Shown here: piece by piece, positions 7,474 through 15,211 of the stretch
Position numbering within the stretch: the first letter of the stretch is position 1
How the letters are laid out: each line of letters begins with the position of its first letter
Source: a virus
DNA: 22,021 bases
Reading direction: 5' to 3' (one strand)
IMG/VR virus record: IMGVR_UViG_3300046001_007556
Span: 1 to 22,021 of that record
Made by a program: the position numbers and the translations under genes
The notes under the pieces: model-generated
Database searches by the model: none
What the model saw: the letters and a program-made list of their open reading frames with translations, nothing else
Told to the model about the DNA's origin: nothing

Positions 7474-7881
7474 ATGTCAGCTGGAAAATATTCATTCACA
7501 ATAGAGCAAGGTGCTACTTTAGATTTTGAAATCCAATATAAAGATTCAAGTGGTAATCCTATTGATTTAACAGGATATACAGGAGCAATGCAAATACGCT
7601 CAAATTATAGTGGTAGTGGTACTACTTATTTAACATTTACTTCTAGTTTAATTGATACTACACCTGATAAAACTAGTTCTAGTGTATTTTTATGTTTTGA
7701 AGGTAGTAATCAAACAAAACCTACTACGTCAGGTAGTATAGGAATATATGCTGGATATGCTGCTACTGAAAGATTATCATTCACTGACCAAGCTTATTAC
7801 GATTTAGAAATAACCTCAGGAAGTATTAGAACAAGAATATTAGAAGGTAGAGTTAATCTTTCTAAACAAGTAACATATTAA
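7474..7881 (+). CDS. Small beta-rich virion-associated protein (135 aa)
   Basis: The sequence (FTIEQGATLDFEIQYKDSSGNPIDLTGYTGAMQIRS) looks like a beta-sandwich of the kind found in small phage baseplate or fibre-attachment proteins: 'it has a forcing with the form D-x-T-G-Y'. Beta strands run throughout, ending in YYDLEITSGSIRTRILEGRVNLS. It has no signal peptide, catalytic motif or membrane segment. Its stop overlaps the next ATG by one base (TAATG), coupling it to the adhesin at 7881 and suggesting an attachment or partner role for that fibre. A resemblance to BppU-type N-terminal domains is possible but untested. ATG 7474 is the only reasonable start because the next in-frame methionine is at residue 36 or later. 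Confidence 0.75.
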   Translation: MSAGKYSFTIEQGATLDFEIQYKDSSGNPIDLTGYTGAMQIRSNYSGSGTTYLTFTSSLIDTTPDKTSSSVFLCFEGSNQTKPTTSGSIGIYAGYAATERLSFTDQAYYDLEITSGSIRTRILEGRVNLSKQVTY

Positions 7882-9296
7882 TGGCTATACCTAACCAAAT
7901 TATAATTAGTTCATCAACTAATACTGTTAATGTTGGTAATAATAATAACTCAATAACAGTATCAAGTAGCTTTTGTAATACATTAATTAATGTAACACAA
8001 TCTACTACTAATATAGTTACAGTAGCAACTCCTGGACCTCAAGGAACAACAGGAGCAGCTGGTGGAGGAATAAATACAAGTTCATTTGCAACTACAGGTT
8101 CAAACACCTTCATTGGCGATCAAATAATAACAGGTTCAATAACATCAACAACAGGGTTTACAGGATCTTTATTTGGTACTTCATCTTGGGCTCAAAGTGC
8201 TTCACAAACTATAACATCCTCATACTATAAAGAAACTGACCCTGTCTTTACAGCAGTATCTGGAACATTTGTATTAACTTCAAGCTTTAACGCATATACT
8301 TCAAGTATAAACACATTTACATCATCTTACAATACAGGATCATTTACTGGATCATTTACAGGTGCATTTACAGGATCATTATTCGGAACAGCAGCTACTG
8401 CTTCATATTATCAAGAAACAGATCCAATCTTTACAGCAAAATCAGCCTCACTTGCAACTACAGGCTCTAATAATTTTAACGGTAATCAAACAATAACAGG
8501 TTCTTTATTACAGGGATTAGAAGGGAATATAGCAACAGGAGAATATTCACATGCTGAAGGAAGTATTACTAAAGCAATAGGAAACTACTCGCATGCTGAA
8601 GGAGATTTTACCCAAGCAAAAGGAGACTACTCACACGCTGAAGGCCAAGAAACAATAGCGTCAGGATCTTATTCACATGCGGAGGGTTATCAAACAATAG
8701 CATTAGGTGATAGACAACACGTAACGGGTCAATATAATTTTGTATCACCCGTACAATCTGCTTTTATTGTAGGTAATGGTACTGATAATAGTAACAGATC
8801 AAACTTAATATATGCTCATGATTCTACAGTTGAAATAACAGGATCATTAGAAGTAAATGGAGGTATAACAGGATCATTATTTGGAACTTCAAGTTGGGCT
8901 AATAATAGTACAAGTGCATCTTTTTCTTTAACAGCATCTTATATTAATAATCTAAGTCAAAGTATTATTATAACAGGTTCAACTCAAGGTAATGTTACAA
9001 CACTAAGTATAGCTTCAAATACAGCTTCTTTAAACTTAAACTTAGGTAATTTCTTTACATTACAATTAGTGTCTGGTTCTAACACATACATTAATCCATC
9101 AAATATAAAACCAGGTCAATCAAGTGTATTACAGTTGTCTACTACAGGTTCAGCTACAGTAAGTTTTCCATCTACTGTTAAACAACCAAGTGGATCAGCT
9201 TACACTCCTACAACAACAACTGGAACTGATATTTTAACTTTTGTATCATTTGATAGTAGTAATTTATACTTAGTAAGTGTGAAGAATTTAATATGA
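7881..9296 (+). CDS. Fibre/adhesin with a collagen-like patch and YSHAEG beta-roll repeats (471 aa)
   Basis: A probable trimeric fibre. The Asn/Ser/Thr-rich N-terminus is followed by a short collagen-like stretch (GPQGTTGAAGGG, residues 52-63). Next come GSFTGSLFGTASWA-type segments, two ETDPxFTA segments and four perfect-length 14-residue repeats of YSHAEGxxTxAxGx (nt 8544-8711). These end in RQHVTGQYN, a common closing unit of such arrays in phage fibres and YadA-like heads. The C-terminal ~110 residues form a beta-rich domain. The repeats suggest a left-handed beta-roll. Receptor binding or virion decoration is inferred. The start overlaps the preceding stop by 1 nt, and the end overlaps the next gene (ATGA at 9293-9296). 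Confidence 0.85.
   Translation: MAIPNQIIISSSTNTVNVGNNNNSITVSSSFCNTLINVTQSTTNIVTVATPGPQGTTGAAGGGINTSSFATTGSNTFIGDQIITGSITSTTGFTGSLFGTSSWAQSASQTITSSYYKETDPVFTAVSGTFVLTSSFNAYTSSINTFTSSYNTGSFTGSFTGAFTGSLFGTAATASYYQETDPIFTAKSASLATTGSNNFNGNQTITGSLLQGLEGNIATGEYSHAEGSITKAIGNYSHAEGDFTQAKGDYSHAEGQETIASGSYSHAEGYQTIALGDRQHVTGQYNFVSPVQSAFIVGNGTDNSNRSNLIYAHDSTVEITGSLEVNGGITGSLFGTSSWANNSTSASFSLTASYINNLSQSIIITGSTQGNVTTLSIASNTASLNLNLGNFFTLQLVSGSNTYINPSNIKPGQSSVLQLSTTGSATVSFPSTVKQPSGSAYTPTTTTGTDILTFVSFDSSNLYLVSVKNLI
8544..8738 (+). repeat. YSHAEG 14-residue (42-bp) coding repeats
   Basis: Four consecutive 42-bp units (8544-8585, 8586-8627, 8628-8669, 8670-8711) encode YSHAEG followed by eight variable residues. 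A degenerate fifth unit (RQHVTGQYN) closes the array. They match the Hep_Hag/YadA-head style repeats of trimeric adhesins. Confidence 0.85.
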
Positions 9297-10315
9297 TCTA
9301 TCCTATATTTGGTCTTTTTGCTCAAAGTACACCTTCACCAGTATCACCTCCAGATACTTCTTCTTTATATGATTTTACAACATTTACATTTACAAACGCT
9401 GGAGCAACTGGTAGAACAGGTCCTACATATGCTCAATTAACAGCTTCATATGCTACAACTGCTTCTTGGGTAACATCCTCACTTTATTTTTCAGCCTCAA
9501 TTCAAGGTATTCAAGAATGGACTGTTCCTCAAACAGCAACATATAGAATAACAGCTGCTGGAGCAGCAGGTGGAAACAGTCCAACATTAAATTTTAGTGG
9601 TGGTTTTGGAGCATCAGTAACTACAGATATATCATTAACTCAAAATCAAAAAGTATTAATAGTAGTAGGGCAACGTGGAGGAAATAGATTCACAGGTTCA
9701 GGAGCATCTACATTTAATGGAGCATCAGGTGGTGGTGGTACATTTGTTTATGATAGTGCTTCTATAACATACTATTTAGCTGTAGGTGGTGGTGGAGGAG
9801 CAGCTGGAGCAGCAGCAAATTTATTTTCAAATCAAGCTACAGCTAGTGGTAAATTTAACACAACATCTGGTTCAACAGTAAATATAGGTAGTGGATTTTC
9901 AGGTTCAGGAGGATTCAATGGTAGTGGTGGATTTAGAAGTAACAGAAATGTATTATATGGCGCTCCAGGAGCAGGTGTAAATTCATCAGGTTCAGCAGCA
10001 AACGGAGGTCAAGGATTATCTAGAGTAGGAAATTGGTTAGGAGGTACTACTGGTTCAACATCAAATATTAATGGAGTTGTAGGTGGTTTTGGTGGTGGAG
10101 GAGGAGCAGTAGATGGTGATGCAAGTACTGACCCTAATGTAATTGGTTGGGCAGGTGGTGGTGGCGGATATTCTGGTGGTGGAGCTGGTGGAAACTCAGG
10201 TCAATCTAATAGTTCATATGGTGGAGGTGGTGGTACCTTCTATACAGGTTCATTTGTTACTGGCTCAAGTAATATTAATCAAGGACATGGTTATGTTATT
10301 ATAACTAAGTTATAA
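9293..10315 (+). CDS. Glycine-rich structural protein, probable virion adhesin (340 aa)
   Basis: Residues 1-70 carry a short TASYATTASW segment like the neighbouring fibres. From residue about 75 (EWTVPQTATYRITAAGAAGG) the protein follows the layout of ALK/LTK-type glycine-rich domains (PF12810 style): a beta-rich opening, KVLIVVGQRGG, then many GGGG blocks such as YYLAVGGGGGAAG, ending in GHGYVIITKL. Similar polyglycine-sandwich folds occur in phage tail-tip adhesins, including gp38 of some T-even phages, so a receptor-binding role is plausible. The ATG at 9293 overlaps the preceding TGA (ATGA), so it is translationally coupled to the YSHAEG fibre. The early hydrophobic MIYPIFGLFA is too short and unsupported to call a signal peptide. 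Confidence 0.82.
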   Translation: MIYPIFGLFAQSTPSPVSPPDTSSLYDFTTFTFTNAGATGRTGPTYAQLTASYATTASWVTSSLYFSASIQGIQEWTVPQTATYRITAAGAAGGNSPTLNFSGGFGASVTTDISLTQNQKVLIVVGQRGGNRFTGSGASTFNGASGGGGTFVYDSASITYYLAVGGGGGAAGAAANLFSNQATASGKFNTTSGSTVNIGSGFSGSGGFNGSGGFRSNRNVLYGAPGAGVNSSGSAANGGQGLSRVGNWLGGTTGSTSNINGVVGGFGGGGGAVDGDASTDPNVIGWAGGGGGYSGGGAGGNSGQSNSSYGGGGGTFYTGSFVTGSSNINQGHGYVIITKL

Positions 10316-10322
10316 TAAACAT

Positions 10323-10337
10323 ATATTTATAATAAAC
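10323..10337 (+). promoter_or_regulatory. Motif copy ATATTTATAATAAAC before the neck block
   Basis: A full consensus copy whose core ends 15 nt before the ATG at 10347. TAAAC (10316-10320) and GTTTA (10338-10342) flank it as a short inverted repeat. It probably drives the 10347-13682 chain of coupled genes. Confidence 0.55.
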
Positions 10338-10346
10338 GTTTAAGCA

Positions 10347-11486
10347 ATGAATATACCTATTTGGCCAGGTTCATCATCATTTACACCAGGTTCAACACCC
10401 TTCGGATTCTATGATAATGATTATCAATTTCAAACAGAAGCTGATAAAGTAGCGGTTTTTGTTACTCGTAGACTAGGTTATCCTATTATGGAAGTTGAAC
10501 TTCAAGCTATCAATATATATGCCGCTTTTGAAGAAGCAATTACTACTTATGGTAATGAGTTATACGCTTATAAAGTAAAACAAGATTATTTAACATTTGA
10601 AGGAGCATCTACTAACATAAATGTTAATAATGCTTTAATAACACCTTCATTTGCTACTATAGTTAGAATATCAGAACAATATGGTGAAGAATCAGGTGTT
10701 GGAGGTAATGTTACTTGGAAAAGAGGTTTATTACCTATGACTGCTAGTGTTCAAGATTATGATTTAAATGCTTGGGCTGCACAAAATAATATTACTGGAG
10801 GTTTAGAAGTTAAAAAAATATTTTACGAATCAGATCCTGCTATTGTAAGATATTTTGACCCATATGCTGGTACAGGTACTGGTATGCAACAATTATTAGA
10901 TAATTTTGGTTGGGGTAATTATTCACCTGCTATTAACTTCTTATTGATGCCTATTAATTATGATTTACAAAAGATTCAAGCAATTGAATTTAACGATCAA
11001 ATTCGTAAATCACAATTTAGTTTTGAAATAACTAATAATCAATTAAGAATATTTCCTATACCTAAAATAGATAGAAACTTAAGCATTCAGTACATTACTA
11101 AAGAAGAAAGATTAAACAGTAGTTTTGATGTTAATTCTAATGTTATTAGTAATGTATCAAATGTTCCATTCACCAATCCAACTTATGCTCAAATAAATTC
11201 AATTGGACGTCAATGGATATATGAATATACTTTAGCTTTATGTAAAGAAATATTAGGATATATTCGTGGAAAGTATACTCAAGTTCCTATACCTAACGCT
11301 GAAGTAACTTTAAATCAAGCAGACTTATTAGCCTCAGCATCAACTGATAAAGCCGCTTTAATTGAAAGATTAAGAGCATATTTTGATGAAACTTCAAGAA
11401 CTAAACTTTTAGAAGCACGTTCACTTGAAGCAGATTATAGACAAAAAGAAATGAGTCAAGTACCACTTCCAATTTATATATACTAA
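10347..11486 (+). CDS. 13: Neck protein (T4 gp13-type)
   Basis: The protein is 379 aa and starts MNIPIWPGSSSF..GSTPFGFYDND. ADKVAVFVTRRLGYPIMEVEL and YAAFEEAITTYGNELY follow. This N-terminal pattern is one I associate with gp13-type neck proteins of environmental T4-like phages. T4 gp13 (309 aa) joins the completed head to the tail. The C-terminal half is alpha/beta with a helical, charged tail. Three features support the call: it is the first gene of a chain with 1-nt overlaps, gp14- and gp15-type proteins follow, and all lie between the capsid and sheath genes. The exact gp number is less certain than the neck/connector role. Confidence 0.7.
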   Translation: MNIPIWPGSSSFTPGSTPFGFYDNDYQFQTEADKVAVFVTRRLGYPIMEVELQAINIYAAFEEAITTYGNELYAYKVKQDYLTFEGASTNINVNNALITPSFATIVRISEQYGEESGVGGNVTWKRGLLPMTASVQDYDLNAWAAQNNITGGLEVKKIFYESDPAIVRYFDPYAGTGTGMQQLLDNFGWGNYSPAINFLLMPINYDLQKIQAIEFNDQIRKSQFSFEITNNQLRIFPIPKIDRNLSIQYITKEERLNSSFDVNSNVISNVSNVPFTNPTYAQINSIGRQWIYEYTLALCKEILGYIRGKYTQVPIPNAEVTLNQADLLASASTDKAALIERLRAYFDETSRTKLLEARSLEADYRQKEMSQVPLPIYIY

Positions 11487-11995
11487 TGGCAATATTTGGT
11501 TCATCACGAGATATATCAGCGTTTAGGCATATAAATAGAGAATTGTTGAATGACATTATTACTCAACAATGTTCATTTTATAAGTTTAAATTAAATGAAA
11601 CCATTGTAAACATTTATGGTGAAGCATCAGGTGAAAAATACTATGATGGTCCTTTACTTGTAAATTGTTTAATTAATCGTGTTGATCAACAATATGCTGA
11701 TGCACCTTATGGTGTTGATCTTAATTGGCAAATACAATTTGCTTTTTTAAAAGATGACTTAGTAGATGCTAAATTAGTACCTGAAGTTGGTGATATCATC
11801 TTATATCAAGAAAGTTATTATGAAATAAATAGCTTAATTGAAAACCAATACTTTACAGGTAAAAATCCAGATTATCCAAATGAAACTAATCCATTAAATC
11901 CAGGATTAGGTAATTTTGGTTATGATGTTTCAATTATAGCTAAAACACATGTAGTTCCAGCTGATAAAGTAGGTATAACTAAAGAAAGAATGTAA
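11486..11995 (+). CDS. 14: Neck / head-completion protein (T4 gp14-type)
   Basis: The protein is 169 aa, shorter than T4 gp14 (about 256). NRELLNDIITQQCSFYKFKLNET near the start and VPEVGDIILYQESYYEINSL (residues about 98-118) resemble the T4 gp14 segment ending in GD-L-I-Y-F..LFEIN. Gp14 acts with gp13 in the neck complex that seals the packaged head and receives the tail. The gene sits between the gp13-type and gp15-type genes, joined to both by TAATG overlaps, so the three are probably made in fixed ratios. The assignment relies on partial similarity recalled from T4 and on gene order. Confidence 0.66.
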   Translation: MAIFGSSRDISAFRHINRELLNDIITQQCSFYKFKLNETIVNIYGEASGEKYYDGPLLVNCLINRVDQQYADAPYGVDLNWQIQFAFLKDDLVDAKLVPEVGDIILYQESYYEINSLIENQYFTGKNPDYPNETNPLNPGLGNFGYDVSIIAKTHVVPADKVGITKERM

Positions 11996-13299
11996 TGGCA
12001 AACGGAAGAAAACCAATACCTAAATCACAAAGAAAGATCTCAGAAGATCTTCAAACCCCACTACCTGAGGGAGGGGTAGGATTTCAGCCTACAGGTAATC
12101 CTAACAACATTAATATTAACAAAAACTCTAATGAACAGGCTACAGGTATTGACTTTAATAGAGCATTAAAACAAAGTTTTACTGGTGATACAGTTAAACC
12201 TTTTACTGTTGGTATTGAAGACATTGATAATGCTGTATTTTATTATTTTCAAAATGTTATTAGACCTTTTGTTATACAAAATGGAAATAGAATAGAAGTA
12301 CCTGTAATCTATGGTTCACCTGAACGTTGGAAATCAGTTCAAAAAGATGGTTATTATAGAGATAAACTAAACAAAGTAATGTTACCTCTTATAATGATTA
12401 AGAGAAATGATATTGCTAAAAATAGAACTGTAGCAAATAAATTAGATGCTAATTTTCCTAACTTATATGTAAGTTGGAGAAAACAATATTCACCTAAAAA
12501 TTTCTATAGTAATTTTAATGTATTAACAAATCGTGTTCCTGAGAGAGAATACTATGCTAATGTAGTTCCTGACTATGTCACTATAACTTATGAGTGTATG
12601 GTTATGACTTATTATATGGATCAAATGAATAAAATTATAGAGGCCATAAACTACTCTTCAGATTCATATTGGGGTGATCCTAGTCGTTTTAAATTCAAAG
12701 CAGCAATTGATACATTTAACTCAGTGACTGAATTATCTACAGACCAAGACCGTATAGTTAGAAGTACATTTAATATTAAATTAAATGGATATATAATTCC
12801 TGATGTTGTTCAAAAAGATGTTACAGCATTAAAGAAATTACCTTCAATTTCTAAAGTAACATTCACATTAGAAACAGACACTACATCAGAAATGTTATCA
12901 ACATCTGCTAAACGTGGTTCAATGAAGAAAATACCAGCTACTTTCTTTGATAATGTAACTGTAGTAAGTGGTGGAGGTGGAGGTACATCACAAGAAGTAT
13001 TAGATTACTTAGCATTAAATAATGTTAAAGCGGCTAACTCTTCTTTAACAACTAACAATGGTACAATTTCAACTGCTACCTTCCCTAATGCTGTGATAGA
13101 ACCAGCCCCAGGTTCATTACCTGTAACTTCAGCTAGTAATTTTTCAATTTATATAAATGGACAGTATGTAGAAAGTAGTGCTATAGTTTCACTTGTACAA
13201 TCTGGTACAGATGTAATTTTAACTCTTAATAATTCACAATTAGGATTTGGTTTAGATACAACATTTGAAGTAGTAGCATCAGGTAAATTTAGTAACTAA
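11995..13299 (+). CDS. 15: Tail-completion / sheath-stabilising protein (T4 gp15-type) with C-terminal extension
   Basis: Residues about 70-300 fit the gp15 pattern. IDNAVFYYFQNVIRPFVIQNGNRIEVPVIYG corresponds to T4 VPITYAS, and ITYECMVMTYYMDQMNKIIE and NGYIIPDVVQ follow in the expected order. Gp15 caps the tail tube and sheath and contacts the neck. The N-terminal ~60 residues are Pro/Asn/Lys-rich and probably disordered. The protein is 434 aa against 272 in T4. A GGGGG linker (about residue 326) leads to an added ~100-residue Ser/Thr/Val-rich beta domain (FSIYINGQYVESSAIVSLV...) like modules of phage fibres. It starts and ends with 1-nt TAATG overlaps. Confidence 0.78.
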   Translation: MANGRKPIPKSQRKISEDLQTPLPEGGVGFQPTGNPNNININKNSNEQATGIDFNRALKQSFTGDTVKPFTVGIEDIDNAVFYYFQNVIRPFVIQNGNRIEVPVIYGSPERWKSVQKDGYYRDKLNKVMLPLIMIKRNDIAKNRTVANKLDANFPNLYVSWRKQYSPKNFYSNFNVLTNRVPEREYYANVVPDYVTITYECMVMTYYMDQMNKIIEAINYSSDSYWGDPSRFKFKAAIDTFNSVTELSTDQDRIVRSTFNIKLNGYIIPDVVQKDVTALKKLPSISKVTFTLETDTTSEMLSTSAKRGSMKKIPATFFDNVTVVSGGGGGTSQEVLDYLALNNVKAANSSLTTNNGTISTATFPNAVIEPAPGSLPVTSASNFSIYINGQYVESSAIVSLVQSGTDVILTLNNSQLGFGLDTTFEVVASGKFSN

Positions 13300-13682
13300 T
13301 GGCATTAATTAATAGTTCACAAATACAATATCCGTTATCTGGTTCATTCAGTGGGTCATTTTTTGGCGATGGTAGTGGACTAACTAATTTATCAGCAGGT
13401 GGAAATAAAATAGCTTCTGGTAGTGTAACCGCTAGTGTGAGTCCTATTGGTAATTTATTTTTAGTAAAATCAGCTAGTATTGAGTTTATGTCTGTGACAT
13501 CAGATACTACAACTATCACAAATAATGTATTTTTAATTAAGAATAATAGTAACCAAACAACATTTAAGGTTAGTGAAAGTATAGTGTATTTTGCCACTCA
13601 ATCTGCTCCTTTAACTGGTTCAACTGTAGCTGGAAGCATGTACTTTACTTCATCATCATTTTATGTCGGACTAGAAAATTAA
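13299..13682 (+). CDS. Small fibre-like protein (127 aa)
   Basis: The N-terminus (SGSFSGSFFGDGSGLTNLSAGG) is a classic phage-fibre module of 'GDGSGLTNL' type. The rest is a Ser/Thr/Val-rich beta structure, FMSVTSDTTTITNNVFLIKNN, ending SMYFTSSSFYVGLEN. No signal peptide or enzyme motif is visible. Its start overlaps the gp15-type stop by 1 nt, so it is coupled to tail-completion proteins. It could be a short fibre, a decorating protein or a connector for the fibre domain on gp15. An antisense frame across this region is not credible as a gene. Confidence 0.78.
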   Translation: MALINSSQIQYPLSGSFSGSFFGDGSGLTNLSAGGNKIASGSVTASVSPIGNLFLVKSASIEFMSVTSDTTTITNNVFLIKNNSNQTTFKVSESIVYFATQSAPLTGSTVAGSMYFTSSSFYVGLEN

Positions 13683-13683
13683 C

Positions 13684-13698
13684 ATATTTATAATAAAC
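13684..13698 (+). promoter_or_regulatory. Motif copy ATATTTATAATAAAC before the 321-aa fibre gene
   Basis: A full consensus copy in the 32-bp gap. The core ends 22 nt before the ATG at 13715. Confidence 0.55.
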
Positions 13699-13714
13699 AT
13701 TAAAGTAATTTATA

Positions 13715-14680
13715 ATGGCAACTTGGAAAAAAGTCATAGTCTCAGGTAGTAATGCGGAACTATTAACAGTTACCTCATCATTTTTAGGAAACTTAACAGG
13801 AACAGCATCATATGCTACCAATGCTAATAGTTCATCTTATGCGTTAAATTCAACAAGTGCATCATACGCTTTAAACGCTACTAGTGCATCATATGCATTA
13901 AACGCTACTAGTGCCTCGTATGCGTTAAACGCTACTAGCGCATCATATGCATTAAACGCTACTACTGCTTCATATGTTTTAAATGCTGTTTCAAGTTCAT
14001 TCGCATCAACAGCCTCATTTGTAAATACTTTAAACCAAAATGTAATAATATCTGGTTCATTACAAGTAACTAATGGTATAACAGGTTCATTATTAGGAAC
14101 TGCTTCATACGCTGCTAATGCTAATAGTTCATCTTATGCTTTAAGCGCTTCATATGCTTTCAATTCAACTAGTGCTTCATATGCTGCCTCTGTTAATGAC
14201 TTAACAAATGCTATCACTAATAATGTTGATAATAGAGTAATAACAGCAACAGGTGGTGGCACTATAAATGGTGAATCAAATTTAACATTTGATGGTACCA
14301 CATTAACAGTAACTGGTAACGCTGTTATCACAAGTAACTTAACAGTACAAGGTACTGCTTCATTCCAAAATACCACAAACTTAGATGTAGCAGATAGATT
14401 TATATTATTAGCCTCAGGTTCAAATACAGCAGGTGATGGTGGTATAGTAGTACAACAAGGTACTCAAAATATAGGTGAATTATTTGGATTTGATAGTGGA
14501 ACTACAAGATGGGCATTTACAAGTTCATTTAATGGTGCTAGTAGTGCATTTACACCTGATGCTTTTGTGGCAGCAGCTGTTATAGGAGCAAATGCAGTTC
14601 CAACCTCAGCCCCAGCTAGATATCAAGTAGCAGGTAATATATTTATAGGTACAGACGAAAACATTTGGATTTATTCATAA
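13715..14680 (+). CDS. Repetitive fibre protein with WKKVIVSGS N-terminus (321 aa)
   Basis: The start, MATWKKVIVSGSNAEL, is shared with the 1321-aa fibre at 15226 (MPNWKKVIVSGSDAAL), so these are paralogues probably docked through the same N-terminal element. Residues about 39-92 are 9-residue repeats (SASYALNAT). Then come TLNQNVIISGSLQV and a second ITGSLLGTASYAANANSSSYAL block. The C-terminal ~130 residues form a beta domain with GGGTINGESNLTFDGTTLTVTGNAVITSNLTVQGTASF and a LDVADRFILLASGS segment. This layout is typical of trimeric phage fibres and structural 'GTASYA' proteins. The gene has its own promoter motif. The next small gene follows after 17 nt if its second ATG is used. Confidence 0.85.
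   Translation: MATWKKVIVSGSNAELLTVTSSFLGNLTGTASYATNANSSSYALNSTSASYALNATSASYALNATSASYALNATSASYALNATTASYVLNAVSSSFASTASFVNTLNQNVIISGSLQVTNGITGSLLGTASYAANANSSSYALSASYAFNSTSASYAASVNDLTNAITNNVDNRVITATGGGTINGESNLTFDGTTLTVTGNAVITSNLTVQGTASFQNTTNLDVADRFILLASGSNTAGDGGIVVQQGTQNIGELFGFDSGTTRWAFTSSFNGASSAFTPDAFVAAAVIGANAVPTSAPARYQVAGNIFIGTDENIWIYS
13829..13990 (+). repeat. Six tandem 27-bp coding repeats (SASYALNAT)
   Basis: Units at 13829, 13856, 13883, 13910, 13937 and 13964 each encode nine residues around S-A-S-Y-A-L-N-A-T. The four central units (13856-13963) encode identical peptides and differ only at third codon positions. The outer two units carry amino-acid changes. Confidence 0.9.
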
Positions 14681-14697
14681 AACTTAAAAAATTAGTT

Positions 14698-14898
14698 ATG
14701 GGTTTCACTGCAAGTCATGTTGAAGGAGCTAGTCTTATTCAAAATAAACAGCAACCTTCAAATCAACTTAACTCTAAGGAGTTAGAGATATTATTAACTT
14801 TAATAAAGAGATCAAGTTTCCTTGGAGAAGACGTAGAGGCTATTTATAATATGGTAGTCAAACTACAAAACCAATATTTAGAACAAACCAAAAAATAA
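14698..14898 (+). CDS. Small helical protein of unknown function (66 aa)
   Basis: MGFTASHVEGASLIQNKQQP is followed by a helical, Leu/Lys/Glu-rich C-terminal half (LNSKELEILLTLIKRS, VEAIYNMVVKLQNQYLEQ). It could pack as a small helical bundle or coiled coil; no family recognised. An in-frame ATG at 14665 would overlap the preceding gene by 16 nt. I prefer ATG 14698, which lies after that stop and is preceded by TTAGTT, much like TAAGTT before the next small gene. A TATTTATA core at 14640-14647 inside the preceding gene could serve it. It pairs in position and size with the 73-aa neighbour. Confidence 0.65.
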   Translation: MGFTASHVEGASLIQNKQQPSNQLNSKELEILLTLIKRSSFLGEDVEAIYNMVVKLQNQYLEQTKK

Positions 14899-14905
14899 TT
14901 AAGTT

Positions 14906-15127
14906 ATGGATATATTTTCAATTGATTTAACTCATAACGAGCTAAATTTTATTCGTCAATCTTTAGAAACAGTTCAAATTCAAGGTAAAGATGCTAAGTT
15001 TCTAGCTAATCTTCAGATTAAAGTTGAACACGAACTATCTGAAATACAACGTATGAAACAAGAAGAAGAGCAAAAAAAGATGCTAGCTCTATCTGAGATT
15101 GTGGGAAAACCATCATCTAAGAAATAA
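14906..15127 (+). CDS. Small coiled-coil protein of unknown function (73 aa)
   Basis: The first half (LTHNELNFIRQSLETVQIQGKDAKFLANLQIKVEHELSEI) is helical with heptad-like spacing. The second half is a charged Gln/Glu/Lys run ending in a short Ser/Lys tail. No family recognised, and no signal or membrane segment. The gene begins 7 nt after the previous stop. A TATTTATAAT sequence lies at 14841-14850 inside that preceding gene. Two tiny helical proteins between two fibre genes suggest assembly factors, chaperones or regulators, but that is only position-based inference. Confidence 0.68.
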   Translation: MDIFSIDLTHNELNFIRQSLETVQIQGKDAKFLANLQIKVEHELSEIQRMKQEEEQKKMLALSEIVGKPSSKK

Positions 15128-15133
15128 TTCTCT

Positions 15134-15145
15134 ATATTTATATAA
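15134..15145 (+). promoter_or_regulatory. Motif copy ATATTTATATAA before the giant fibre gene
   Basis: TATTTATA (15135-15142) begins seven bases after the preceding stop and lies 83 nt upstream of the ATG at 15226, much further than other copies. A transcript from it would carry most of the structured spacer as its leader. Confidence 0.42.
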
Positions 15146-15211
15146 GACCATAGGCCCGCGTAGGGAAGTAGGCTCATGCACGGCATAAGTGTGTGTATCT
15201 AACCATGGTTT
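15145..15211 (+). ncRNA. Candidate structured leader RNA (three-helix junction)
   Basis: The spacer before the 1321-aa fibre is unusually GC-rich for the window and can fold compactly. A closing stem pairs AGACCAT (15145-15151) with ATGGTTT (15205-15211) with one G-U. A short hairpin pairs CCC (15155-15157) with GGG (15163-15165). A third stem pairs CATGCAC (15175-15181) with GTGTGTG (15189-15195) with two G-U pairs around a 7-nt loop. GGGAAGTAGG (15163-15172) resembles the conserved GGAAGUAGG of glutamine-riboswitch (glnA/Downstream-peptide) RNAs, but the matching 3' CCGAAG element is missing. It could be a diverged riboswitch, another leader element or chance pairing. Confidence 0.35.

Noticed and set aside
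8031-8070. True collagen domain in the fibre at 7881
   Set aside because: Only about four G-x-y triplets are present, too few for a stable collagen-like triple helix; treated as a short patch.
13829-13990. CRISPR-like regular repeats
   Set aside because: The repeats are directly adjacent without spacers, stay in frame and encode a fibre peptide.
14665-14697. Upstream ATG of the small gene after the 321-aa fibre
   Set aside because: It would overlap the fibre gene's end by 16 nt in another frame; the later ATG has a context like its neighbour's.
15145-15211. tRNA-like cloverleaf (7-bp end stem, 7-nt loop with CAT)
   Set aside because: No T-arm with a TTCRA loop, no U33 equivalent, and the body is too short for a tRNA.
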